Positions 1 through 9,308 of a DNA stretch of 64,000 nt are shown here, in pieces (within the stretch, counting starts at the first letter, position 1; every line of letters begins with the position of its first letter). The notes under the pieces were generated by a model, which had not been told where the DNA came from, ran no database searches, and worked only from the letters and a program-made list of their open reading frames with translations. The DNA is from JACPYM01 sp963699175. Lineage in GTDB: Bacteria > Acidobacteriota > Blastocatellia > RBC074. The position numbers and the translations under genes are program-made. The stretch lies in the NCBI GenBank assembly GCA_963699175.1, contig OY969418.1, positions 3,720,001 through 3,784,000 on the forward strand, in the 5' to 3' direction.

Positions 1-702
1 GGCCAGCAAGCGCAAAACGTTTGTCGCTCCGTCTTTTTCCGGCTGATGTGCCGCCTCGCCGGTCAAAGTGATAACGCCCTCTTTGACCGTGAACTTGTAG
101 CGCGTGAAGCCTGTCGGGTTGTAAGCAATCAATGTCTTCCGCGTCTCCTCCGACAACACTTGATCGTCTACTGTTACGGTAGGCGTGGGCGAAGCATTTT
201 GATTGGGCGTTAGGCCAGCGCCGGATGGCACGACAGCAGGCGGTGGAAGCGCGCCGAGTTGCTGCCTGCTGAGTGTGGCCACCGTATCCTTCACGTCACG
301 TTTCCAAAGCAGGTAGCCGATCAACAAGCCCACCAACAACAAGCCCAACCCAACCAGCAGCAACACGAGTTGCGCGCGCGTAAAGAGTGGAAACCGCCGC
401 ACCTCATCCGGCGGTGAGAGGACGATGGCATCGTAGGAGGCAGCGCCTTCTTCCTGAATCAAAGCGCGGCGTTTAGTTTCATCAAGCGGGATGACGGCCG
501 TTTTAGTTATCTTTGGCGCAGCTTGAAGATCATCAGTCACCGCCGCTGGCAAAGCCTTTGGGCCGCTCGACGTTTCGCCCAGGACGGCAGGCGCAGTAAG
601 CTCAGAGACAGCGTCTCGCTCTGCGCCGCAGCGCGGGCAACGCTTCATAAACGGCCTGAGCGTGATGCCGCATCCGAGACAAAAAACGGTATCGCTCGTC
701 AT
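1..702 (-). CDS. Zinc-ribbon, single-pass membrane protein with BON-like tail (partial)
   Basis: The frame opens with ATG at 702 and runs uninterrupted off the left edge, giving 234 residues with no stop reached. AAGAAGG lies about 8 bases upstream of the start. Two Cys-x2-Cys knuckles in the first 25 residues (CLGC and CPRC) form a zinc ribbon. One strongly hydrophobic segment near residues 100-122 is a membrane anchor. A Pro/Thr-rich linker follows, and then a stretch reading KFTVKEGVITLTGEA, which resembles the start of a BON domain (an envelope or lipid-associated fold). It lies 35 bases after the SDR gene on the same strand and may end that operon. The C terminus lies outside the window. 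The exact role is unknown. Confidence 0.7.
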   Translation of the reverse strand, partial: MTSDTVFCLGCGITLRPFMKRCPRCGAERDAVSELTAPAVLGETSSGPKALPAAVTDDLQAAPKITKTAVIPLDETKRRALIQEEGAASYDAIVLSPPDEVRRFPLFTRAQLVLLLVGLGLLLVGLLIGYLLWKRDVKDTVATLSRQQLGALPPPAVVPSGAGLTPNQNASPTPTVTVDDQVLSEETRKTLIAYNPTGFTRYKFTVKEGVITLTGEAAHQPEKDGATNVLRLLA

Positions 703-737
703 CTGTTTACCTTCTTGGATGTGCCATCTCACTTCGG

Positions 738-1493
738 CTAACCCACCGTCCTTCGCAGTTCCAGATTGAGGGGACGCAACACGACCTCGCTCAGCCAGGC
801 TTGCGGCGGTTGTTCGAGCATTGCCACGATCACGCCTGCGACCTCCTCGGCGGTCATCGCATAGCCGATCTCGTGCGAGCTTTCTGAGGCACCATGTTCC
901 GCTTCGCGCCGCGCCACCCGTGAGAAATCAGTGGCGACCGAGCCGGGCAACAAGACCGAGACGCGGATGTTGTGATTGCGCACTTCGAGCGCCAGTGATT
1001 CGGTAAAGCCGATGACGCCGAATTTTGCCGCACAATAGGCCGCCATCTGTTTGATGCCGTTGCGTCCCGCGCCCGAAGAGATGTTGATGATCTGCCCATC
1101 GCCTTGCCGTTTCATCGCAGGCAAGACGGCCCGGCAAGTCAAAAACGTGCCGGTCAAATTGGTGTCGAGCACCGTATGCCAATCGGCCAGCGCGTAGCCG
1201 TCCACTTCGCCGTTCAAACTCAATCCGGCGCTGTTAATGAGTATGTCTGTTTGCCCGTAACGTTCCAGCGTATCGGCAATCGCCTGACTGACGGCAGCTT
1301 CATCACGCACGTCGCAGGCAAAATGACTGACCTCGCTTGCGCCGCGCTGCCGGGCTTCTTCCGCCACCCCCGCCAATTTCTCCGCCGAACGCGCCAGCAG
1401 ACTCAAGCGCAGCCCTCGCTCGGCCAACGCCAATGCCGTCGCGCGCCCGATGCCGGATGAAGCTCCAGTGATGATCGCCACTTCATTCTGCAT
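738..1493 (-). CDS. Short-chain dehydrogenase/reductase (SDR)
   Basis: A complete classical SDR of 251 residues. The cofactor-binding motif TGASSGIG lies at residues 9-16, NSAG at 87-90, and the catalytic Ser near 139-140 with Tyr153 and Lys157 in the YxxxK arrangement. These are the NAD(P)H site and active site of a cytosolic Rossmann-fold oxidoreductase. Substrate cannot be predicted from the sequence. The start lies 6 bases after the stop of the dienelactone hydrolase gene, so the two are very probably co-transcribed. The ribosome site is weak, which fits translational coupling. Confidence 0.88.
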   Translation of the reverse strand: MQNEVAIITGASSGIGRATALALAERGLRLSLLARSAEKLAGVAEEARQRGASEVSHFACDVRDEAAVSQAIADTLERYGQTDILINSAGLSLNGEVDGYALADWHTVLDTNLTGTFLTCRAVLPAMKRQGDGQIINISSGAGRNGIKQMAAYCAAKFGVIGFTESLALEVRNHNIRVSVLLPGSVATDFSRVARREAEHGASESSHEIGYAMTAEEVAGVIVAMLEQPPQAWLSEVVLRPLNLELRRTVG

Positions 1494-1499
1494 TCCGTC

Positions 1500-2204
1500 T
1501 CAAGCCCCGGTTGCTTGCCCTTTGCGCAAATGCTTGGCGAAAAACGCCAGCACCGATTGCCAGGCGTCTGCTGCATCCTGCGCGTCATAAACTTCCGGGC
1601 GCGTATCGTTGAAGAAGGCGTGATCGGCGCCCGCGTAGATCTTCACCTCGCCCTCTTTGCCATATTGCTTCAATGCCGCATCGAGCTTGTTCATCTTCTC
1701 GACCGTGATCCATTGATCTTTTTCGCCGCCGATGAAGAGCACCGGACAGCTCAGCTTTTGAAGCACGGTCAAATCATCCGGCATGCCGTAAAACGGCGCG
1801 GCGGCGTCCACCTGATAATTGCACGCGGTTAATATCGTGTAGACACCGCCCATGCAGAAGCCCGTCACGCCAACCGCAGAAACATTCGGCTGATTGCGCA
1901 AATAAGCGAGTGTCGCGCCCAGCTTCGCCAAAGCCTGTTTCGGATCGAGGCTGCTCATCAATTTGCCCGCCTCGCCCGCGTCCTTCGTCACCTTGCCGTC
2001 ATAGAGATCAACGGCAGCGACGGTGTAGCCTTCGCGCGCAAAACGTCGCGCTACGTCTTCGATGTGCGCGTTCAAACCCCACCACTCCTGAATCAGGATC
2101 AAGGCTGGCGCGCGCTCAACGTCAACGGGTTGCGCTAGATAACCGTCGGCTGATTTGCCATCCGCCGTGAAGACCGTTCGCGCCGCAGTAATTTCATAAG
2201 CCAT
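1500..2204 (-). CDS. Dienelactone hydrolase family protein
   Basis: An alpha/beta hydrolase of 234 residues. The nucleophile elbow is GFCMGG with Cys117, and the rest of the triad is Asp163 (GGEKD) and His195 (GADHAFF). An EWWGL motif near residue 40 supplies the Glu that activates the Cys in this family. The family hydrolyses dienelactones and related esters, but many members have other unknown substrates. The ATG at 2204 was chosen over an in-frame start 24 bases upstream because AAAGGAG sits 7 bases before it. First gene of a likely operon with the SDR and possibly the zinc-ribbon protein. Confidence 0.85.
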   Translation of the reverse strand: MAYEITAARTVFTADGKSADGYLAQPVDVERAPALILIQEWWGLNAHIEDVARRFAREGYTVAAVDLYDGKVTKDAGEAGKLMSSLDPKQALAKLGATLAYLRNQPNVSAVGVTGFCMGGVYTILTACNYQVDAAAPFYGMPDDLTVLQKLSCPVLFIGGEKDQWITVEKMNKLDAALKQYGKEGEVKIYAGADHAFFNDTRPEVYDAQDAADAWQSVLAFFAKHLRKGQATGA

Positions 2205-2509
2205 TGCATCGCTCCTTTGGTTGGACAATCACCCGGCTACGCAGTCTTTGCTGTGCGAATTTGCCAGGCACACTTTCAAGCTTGCAGTTGATTGGATTGA
2301 AGACGAGTTGAACTATAGCCAGAAGCCCTCCACCCGCGCAACTTGATTTAAGCTTTCAGCGCAACGCATAATGCTGCTGCTCGCTGGGACTAAAAACAAA
2401 TCAATCAATAAGCCAAATCAACCGCATTAACTTAAGCTTGCTGGAATGCAGTCATCATAGGTTGCCGTGAGGCAGTCTGTGCATTTGTAAGGTAGAGGAA
2501 ATCAAAACT
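2205..2509. other. Divergent intergenic region between hydrolase and enoyl-CoA hydratase genes
   Basis: This 305-base gap separates two divergent genes and should contain a promoter for each. I see no convincing -35/-10 pair, repeat or RNA gene. GAGGAAAT just before 2510 is the ribosome site of the hydratase gene. Confidence 0.4.
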
Positions 2510-3286
2510 ATGGCTGAAAACATTTTGCTCGAACGGCAAGAGCGCATCGCCATCTTGACGATCAACCGCCCGGACAAGCTCAACGCCTTGAACATCGCCA
2601 CACGCCGCGAGGTGGCCGAGGCGCTCGACGAGTTGCGCGACGACAAAGAGATTCGCGTTGTCATCCTGACTGGCGCAGGCGATAAAGCATTCGTCGCGGG
2701 CGCGGACATCAACGAATTCGCCGGACGCACGGCGGTCGAGCAGCGCGCGGTGATGAAGGCCAAAAGCATCTTCACCGCCGCCGAAGATTTTCCGAAGCCG
2801 CTGATCGCGATGATCAACGGCTTCTGTCTGGGCGGCGGCTGCGAATTGGCGCTCTCCTGCGACCTGCGCATCGCCAGCGACCGCGCGCGTTTCGGCCAAC
2901 CTGAAATCAATCTCGGCATCATTCCTGGCGGCGGCGGCACTCAACGGCTGACGCGCTTGATCGGCGAAAGCAAGGCCATGCAGTTAATCCTGACCGGCGA
3001 GATGATTGACGCGCAGGAAGCGCATCGTCTGCGCCTGGTCAACGAAGTTTATCCGCACGCCGAGTTGCGCGAAAAGACGCTGGAACTGGCCAACAAGATC
3101 GCCGAGAAAAGTCCAGTGGCGCTGGCAATGGCTAAAGCTGCCGTCAAGAACGCGGCGCGCACGACGCTGCGCGAAGGATTGGACGCTGAGATTGATCTTT
3201 TCGCGCTCTGTTTTTCCAGCGAAGACAAGGAAGAGGGCGTGCGCGCGTTCTTGGAAAAACGCAAACCGGATTTCAAGGGCCGCTGA
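2510..3286 (+). CDS. Enoyl-CoA hydratase/isomerase (crotonase superfamily)
   Basis: A full-length crotonase of 258 residues. The oxyanion-hole regions are AFVAGADINEF (about 60-70) and GGGCELALSCDLRIA (108-122). Both catalytic glutamates of true hydratases are present: Glu112 in GGCELA and Glu132 in FGQPEINLG. It should add water across trans-2-enoyl-CoA in fatty-acid or amino-acid beta-oxidation, in the cytosol. No other beta-oxidation gene is adjacent, so the pathway is not fixed by context. GAGGAAAT supports the start. Confidence 0.9.
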   Translation: MAENILLERQERIAILTINRPDKLNALNIATRREVAEALDELRDDKEIRVVILTGAGDKAFVAGADINEFAGRTAVEQRAVMKAKSIFTAAEDFPKPLIAMINGFCLGGGCELALSCDLRIASDRARFGQPEINLGIIPGGGGTQRLTRLIGESKAMQLILTGEMIDAQEAHRLRLVNEVYPHAELREKTLELANKIAEKSPVALAMAKAAVKNAARTTLREGLDAEIDLFALCFSSEDKEEGVRAFLEKRKPDFKGR

Positions 3287-3419
3287 GCACGAGCAAAATT
3301 GTTCGTCGTTGCTACTGCTCTTTGATTCTAACGCGTTGCTTGCTCATCATCCTGCGCCCCCAATAACAACACATTGACCAACTGCGCGGGTCATTATCCA
3401 ACTGAGGAGAAGAAAACTG

Positions 3420-4655
3420 ATGTCCAAAGTTCGCTTAATCAAATTTCTCTTTCTTTGCAGCGCCGTGGCGCTTTTTGTAAACCACGCTAACGCCTTACCC
3501 GACTACTTGAAAATCTATGAAGCTGATCCGTTCACTAAACCTGAACTGAAAGGCAAATGCTCCGTCTGCCACATCAACCCGGCTGGCGGCGGCCCGCGCA
3601 ATGACTTCGGCAGAGCCTTCGCGCAAGCGGGCCGTCGAATCACCCCCGAATTGCGCCAACAATTCCCTGATCGCTTCACCAGCAGCAAGCAAGACACGCC
3701 GCCGGTCACCTTCACTTCCGACAATGAAGCCGTCGTCGAGATCAACGGCAAACGCTATGCGATCAACACGCGCGACAAATCGGTCAAAGAACTGACTGCC
3801 GAAACCAGACCGGTGGTAGCCACCACAGAACCTAAGCCCGCCAAAAAACCTGCCGAAGCGGAAGAACACTCGGACATCTTCCGCCCGGTAGACGTGCGGC
3901 TGGTCAATCTGCCCACGGGGGTTGATGTTCCCAAAGGCTCATTGTGGGTAGATTTCACACACCGCTTCCCCTTTGGCGAACCCAGCGATGGAGCGCAATT
4001 ACTAGGCTTGGACACGATCGCCTATCCTTCGTTCGGTGCGATCTACGGCGTGACCGATTGGCTGCAAGTCGGCGCGTATCGCTCACCCACGAGCCTGGGC
4101 CGCCCGATTCAATTGCACGTCGGTGCCAGCGTGTTGAAAGAATCGAAAGGCCATCCATTCAATTTCCAGGCGCGCGTCGCGTTGGAAGGCCGCGACAATT
4201 TCCAGCGTAACTTTGCGACCAGTTTTGAATTCACCTTCGCGCGCAGCATCACCCGCCATGCACAGATTTACTTCGTACCGACCGTCACAGTTGGCGACCG
4301 TCCGCTAGTTGCCCCAACCACCAATGCGCCTGGTGAAACGGCGGTCGCGTTGGGCGGTGGCTTAGCAGTCAATATCTTTCCGTCGGTAACGCTGATGGCC
4401 GAAGCCAACTATCGTGTGAATGAAGAGGCGCGCTACATTTCGCCCTTCGGCTTCACGGGCATCCACCGTCCGGTGGTAGGCTTTGGCTTCACCAAAGCGA
4501 GCGTCACGCGCAAACACGCGTTCAGCTTGATCTTTACCAACGGCCCAGGCACGACTTTTTCGCAACGCTCGATGACGCGCGGCTTGCTGGGCCGTGACGA
4601 CGGGTTGCAGGGCTTGACCATCGGCTTCAATCTGACACGCCGCTTCCTCAAATAA
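3420..4655 (+). CDS. Secreted c-type haem motif plus DUF5777-type beta-barrel protein
   Basis: 411 residues. A signal peptide (about residues 1-25) is followed by one CxxCH haem-binding motif (CSVCH, about residues 43-47) in a segment like a small cytochrome domain. A Pro/Lys/Glu-rich linker (about 115-150) follows. The remainder, from DVRLVNLPTGVDVPKGSL onward, has alternating beta-strand patterning typical of the DUF5777 outer-membrane barrel family. The arrangement suggests an outer-membrane protein displaying a haem domain, which would suit redox or electron-transfer work, but this is inference. AGGAGAAG precedes the ATG. It converges on the DUF4097-like gene across a hairpin at 4661-4751. 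Confidence 0.72.
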   Translation: MSKVRLIKFLFLCSAVALFVNHANALPDYLKIYEADPFTKPELKGKCSVCHINPAGGGPRNDFGRAFAQAGRRITPELRQQFPDRFTSSKQDTPPVTFTSDNEAVVEINGKRYAINTRDKSVKELTAETRPVVATTEPKPAKKPAEAEEHSDIFRPVDVRLVNLPTGVDVPKGSLWVDFTHRFPFGEPSDGAQLLGLDTIAYPSFGAIYGVTDWLQVGAYRSPTSLGRPIQLHVGASVLKESKGHPFNFQARVALEGRDNFQRNFATSFEFTFARSITRHAQIYFVPTVTVGDRPLVAPTTNAPGETAVALGGGLAVNIFPSVTLMAEANYRVNEEARYISPFGFTGIHRPVVGFGFTKASVTRKHAFSLIFTNGPGTTFSQRSMTRGLLGRDDGLQGLTIGFNLTRRFLK

Positions 4656-4660
4656 CAAAA

Positions 4661-4751
4661 CGCGGCTGGCGTAGACGCGACCGGAGCAATGTGGATTTAA
4701 GCACCCCTGCTAAAAATCCTGATTGCTCCGGTCGCATCCGCGTCAGCCGCG
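4661..4751. repeat. Long imperfect inverted repeat between convergent genes
   Basis: Arms at 4661-4690 and 4722-4751 are 30 bases each and complementary at 26 positions, with further G:T pairs possible. The loop is about 31 bases. It lies between two convergent stops, so it could act as a two-way terminator, but there is no T tract. It looks more like a dispersed palindromic element. Confidence 0.75.
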
Positions 4752-4775
4752 TTGCTCTTATCCCAACAAAGCCGC

Positions 4776-5654
4776 TTACTGCCGTCGGATCGAAACGCTG
4801 CCGTTGGTCGTCGCCACGCGAATCGGCGGGCCGCCGGAACCGAGGTCGGTGTTCAACTCCCGATCAATCTTGCCCTGCACCGTGACCGGGAAATCGAAGT
4901 TCAAGCCGCCATTGACCGTGCGCGTTTCGAGGCGCGCCGAATAGTTCGCCGGCACCATCACTCTAACCGAGCCGTTCGTCGTGCGCACATCCAGCCCTTC
5001 GCCGTCCCAACGCTGCCCATCCAACTCGACCTGCACACTGCCGTTGGTCGTCGCGCCGTGCACGTAACCAGCCACGTGCGCCAGCCGGACGCTGCCGTTG
5101 GTCGTGTCGAATTCGATGCGCCCGCGCACGTCGCTCACGCGCACGCTGCCGTTGTGGGCCTTGAGCGTAACATCCGATTTAGACGGCACGAAGACCTCAA
5201 AGCTGACTGCCCAACCTTTGCGGCCTTGCGTAGAAGGGCCGTTGGAACGAATGTTCGTGCCGCTGATTTCGACCTGCACCTGATCGGCCAGCTCTTTCGC
5301 TTCCATATCAGTCTGCGCCCAGGTCTGAACTTGCGCGCGCACGAAGACCTCACCCTTGTTCCAGCCCTTTACCGAAACGCTACCATTCGTGCGACCGTCC
5401 ACGCTGATGAGGCCGCCCGCGCCAATTGTCTGCTCGCGCATCACACAATGGTTCGCCCGGTCGCTGTTCCATCTATCCCGGTTGTCGCAACTCAAGCCGC
5501 GCTCTTCTTTGTCCTTGTCTCTTTGGTCTCTCTCCCTGTCTCTTAGCTCTCTTTCTCTGTCTCTTTGATCTCTATCTCTTTGCGCCAGTGCCCCCGTGCT
5601 GAGAACACAGATTGCCACGCAGATTGCTATCGTTCTAAAAAGTTTCTTTGCCAT
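4776..5654 (-). CDS. Secreted DUF4097-like beta-repeat protein
   Basis: 292 residues with a signal peptide (about 1-25). An extremely charged segment follows (about 25-52), made almost only of Arg, Asp, Glu, Gln and Lys and encoded by a degenerate CTCTGTCTCT-type simple repeat. The rest is a right-handed beta-repeat region with six NGSV motifs (for example RTNGSVSV, TTNGSVRL, TTNGSVQV, TTNGSVSI), the pattern of DUF4097 adhesin-like proteins. Location is probably periplasmic or surface. GGGGAGAG precedes the ATG. Function is unknown. The length of the low-complexity segment may vary between strains. Confidence 0.72.
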   Translation of the reverse strand: MAKKLFRTIAICVAICVLSTGALAQRDRDQRDRERELRDRERDQRDKDKEERGLSCDNRDRWNSDRANHCVMREQTIGAGGLISVDGRTNGSVSVKGWNKGEVFVRAQVQTWAQTDMEAKELADQVQVEISGTNIRSNGPSTQGRKGWAVSFEVFVPSKSDVTLKAHNGSVRVSDVRGRIEFDTTNGSVRLAHVAGYVHGATTNGSVQVELDGQRWDGEGLDVRTTNGSVRVMVPANYSARLETRTVNGGLNFDFPVTVQGKIDRELNTDLGSGGPPIRVATTNGSVSIRRQ

Positions 5655-5785
5655 TGTCTTTCTCTCCCCTGATTATGGAAATTTTGTTTAGCGGTTTCGC
5701 TTGTCGTGCCGTATGTGGCGGCGACTGAGAGAAGGTTTCAAGCGGCGGCAAAATTTATTGTCCGATACATCAGCGCAGTGCTTAT

Positions 5786-5868
5786 GCAGTACCGGGAGCG
5801 TGAGCGACCGGGTGACTCTAGGTGCGTCTAATGCGGAATCATCCGGCCGCTCACGCTCCCGGTACTGC
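5786..5868. repeat. Palindromic element, GGGAGCG family, copy 1
   Basis: Arms 5786-5811 and 5843-5868 are 26 bases each and differ at one position, enclosing a 31-base loop. The same core (GGGAGCG followed by AGCGAC) recurs in an inverted repeat at 56652-56724, so this is a dispersed family. It sits in the 296-base gap between the divergent DUF4097-like and ATPase genes. I see nothing else in that gap except the ATPase ribosome site. Confidence 0.8.
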
Positions 5869-5950
5869 ACGGCCGATCGGCCCCCTACTTGCAGCAGCCC
5901 GAAAGCCAAAGGTAAGATCACGGCGTTTGATTCTTCTTTAGAGGTATCGC

Positions 5951-7444
<1,494 letters not shown>

Positions 7445-7480
7445 AAGCCGAACTTTATGAAAGCGAAAAGGCAAACCCAG

Positions 7481-7867
7481 ATGGGCACATTTTATGTTCG
7501 GTGCAAAGTCGAGAACCACATTGAGCGCGCAAAATCCGTAGTTGTACCCAAACTACTCGTAGACACGGGCAGCGATTACACCTGGATACCGGCGACGCTG
7601 CTCGAAAAGATCGGCACGCAACGTGAGAAGAAGGATTTGCCATTTGTCATGGCTAACGGCCAACAAATCACCCGCAGTGTCGGTTTCGCCATCATTCGGC
7701 TGGACAAGTATTTCACTATTGATGAAGTCGTATTTGCAGAGAAAGGCGATTTGCCACTGCTAGGCGCGCGGACACTTGAAGGATTGAATCTCGCCGTAGA
7801 CCCCAAACGCAAAAAGTTAGTGGCTGCTGGGCCGCTATTGGCTGCGACTGTCAAGCAAAGCAAGTGA
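7481..7867 (+). CDS. Retropepsin-like aspartic protease (clan AA)
   Basis: 128 residues from the ATG at 7481, preferred over 7457 because AAAAGG lies about 10 bases before it and the protein then begins MGTFYVRC as relatives do. The catalytic loop is LLVDTGSDYTW; DTG is the hallmark of a retroviral-type aspartyl protease, active as a homodimer. The second family element, LPLLGARTLEGLNL, lies near the C terminus. It has no signal peptide, so it is cytosolic. It sits between the ATPase and VWA genes, its stop almost touching the VWA start. A role in processing or quality control within that complex is inference. Confidence 0.75.
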   Translation: MGTFYVRCKVENHIERAKSVVVPKLLVDTGSDYTWIPATLLEKIGTQREKKDLPFVMANGQQITRSVGFAIIRLDKYFTIDEVVFAEKGDLPLLGARTLEGLNLAVDPKRKKLVAAGPLLAATVKQSK

Positions 7868-7875
7868 GGAAACCG

Positions 7876-9252
7876 ATGCGCTTTACCAAATACTCCAAAT
7901 GGACAGGCCAAGATTGGGACGACATCAGCTTGGAAGAGTTGATGGACGCTCTCTCGGAATATCTGCTGCAAAGCGGCTTCCAAGACCAATTCCGCCGCCG
8001 CTCAAACCGCTGGCAAGATTGGGATGACGACGATGACTTCAGTAACTTCGACCCGGAAGACGCGTTGCAGGCCTTGCGCGACGCGATTCGTGAGGCGCTA
8101 AAAAATTCCGGCTTGCTCGATCAGGAGCAGTACAACCAACTCTTTGACGAAGACGGCAATGCGCGCAACGAGCAGTTGGAACAGTTGATTGACCGCTTGA
8201 TTCAGCGGCTCTTGCAGGAAGGCTATCTAAAGGCGTTGGGCGATCCGGACGAGTTGGAAGCCTTGTTCGGCAACGACGCGGCCAAGCGCGCGCAGTCGCG
8301 CAATCAACAACAGCAAGGCGAGACGGATGCCTATCGCAAGCCCAACATCAAGTTTGAAGTCACCGACAAGGGGATTGATTTCCTGGGCTTCAAAACGCTC
8401 AAAAACTTGATGGCGAGCTTCGGCAAATCAGCGTTGGGGCGACACGACACCAACTATCTTTCAACAGGCGTGGAAGCCTACGAAGCATCGAAACCATACG
8501 AGTTCGGTGACACGCTCAACCTGGACATCACAGGCACACTGCTCAATGCGATTGGGCGCGAAGGCTTGGGCGTGCCGTTGAATCTGGAGTATCGAGACTT
8601 GATGGTGCAGCAATCGGAGTATCAATCATCGTGCGCGACGGTGGTGATGCTCGATTGTTCGCATTCGATGATCTTGTACGGCGAAGACCGGTTTACACCG
8701 GCGAAGCGTGTGGCGCTGGCCTTGTCGCATTTGATCCGCACGCAGTATCCGGGCGATTCGCTCAAGCTGGTTTTGTTTCACGACGGCGCGGAAGAAGTGC
8801 CGCTGGCCAGGCTCGCCAACGTGCAGGTCGGGCCGTATCACACCAACACCTGTGAAGGGTTGAAGCTGGCGCGGCGTCTGCTGTTGGCACAGCGCAAAGA
8901 CATGCGCCAGATCATTATGATTACCGACGGCAAGCCTTCGGCGCTCTTCCTCGACGAAGAGAACCCGTTTGGGCAACAGCGCGGGAAGAAGAGCGAGACA
9001 CGCAGGCTCTATAAAAACTCGATGGGGCTTGATCCGCTGATTATTGACGCGACGCTGGCCGAGGCCGCGCAATGCCGACGCGCGGGAATCATCGTCAATA
9101 CGTTCATGCTGACGAGCGATTACTATTTGGTCGAGTTCGTCAAACGCTTGACCGAGATCGCGCACGGCAAGGCTTACTTCACGACGAGTCTGCGTTTGGG
9201 CGAGTACGTGATGATGGATTTCATCAAACGCAAGACAGATCGAATCAGATAG
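7876..9252 (+). CDS. VWA-domain protein, partner of the MoxR-like ATPase
   Basis: 458 residues from the ATG at 7876, where GAGGAAA sits 5 bases upstream; a GTG at 7864 is also in frame. The N-terminal half is acidic and helical, with Asp- and Gln-rich patches. The C-terminal half is a von Willebrand A domain. It has the MIDAS signature DCSHS, a conserved Thr in the HTNTCEG loop, and MITDGKPS, so it should bind a divalent metal. MoxR/VWA pairs act together as metal-dependent chaperones. No signal peptide. It follows the retropepsin gene by 8 bases. Confidence 0.85.
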   Translation: MRFTKYSKWTGQDWDDISLEELMDALSEYLLQSGFQDQFRRRSNRWQDWDDDDDFSNFDPEDALQALRDAIREALKNSGLLDQEQYNQLFDEDGNARNEQLEQLIDRLIQRLLQEGYLKALGDPDELEALFGNDAAKRAQSRNQQQQGETDAYRKPNIKFEVTDKGIDFLGFKTLKNLMASFGKSALGRHDTNYLSTGVEAYEASKPYEFGDTLNLDITGTLLNAIGREGLGVPLNLEYRDLMVQQSEYQSSCATVVMLDCSHSMILYGEDRFTPAKRVALALSHLIRTQYPGDSLKLVLFHDGAEEVPLARLANVQVGPYHTNTCEGLKLARRLLLAQRKDMRQIIMITDGKPSALFLDEENPFGQQRGKKSETRRLYKNSMGLDPLIIDATLAEAAQCRRAGIIVNTFMLTSDYYLVEFVKRLTEIAHGKAYFTTSLRLGEYVMMDFIKRKTDRIR

Positions 9253-9308
9253 TGCGTGGTGCTGGGCCAGCGATGGCCTCCCCTCGGCATTTGGCACTCG
9301 GCATTTTT

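Noticed and set aside
4752..5546. 264-codon open frame opposite the DUF4097-like gene
   Set aside because: It arises from the repetitive beta-repeat gene and is His/Arg-rich with no recognisable domain.
9072..9308. Upstream extension of the lytic transglycosylase reading frame
   Set aside because: It lies wholly within the VWA gene or its trailer, has no ribosome site, and would bury the lipoprotein signal peptide that begins at 9309.
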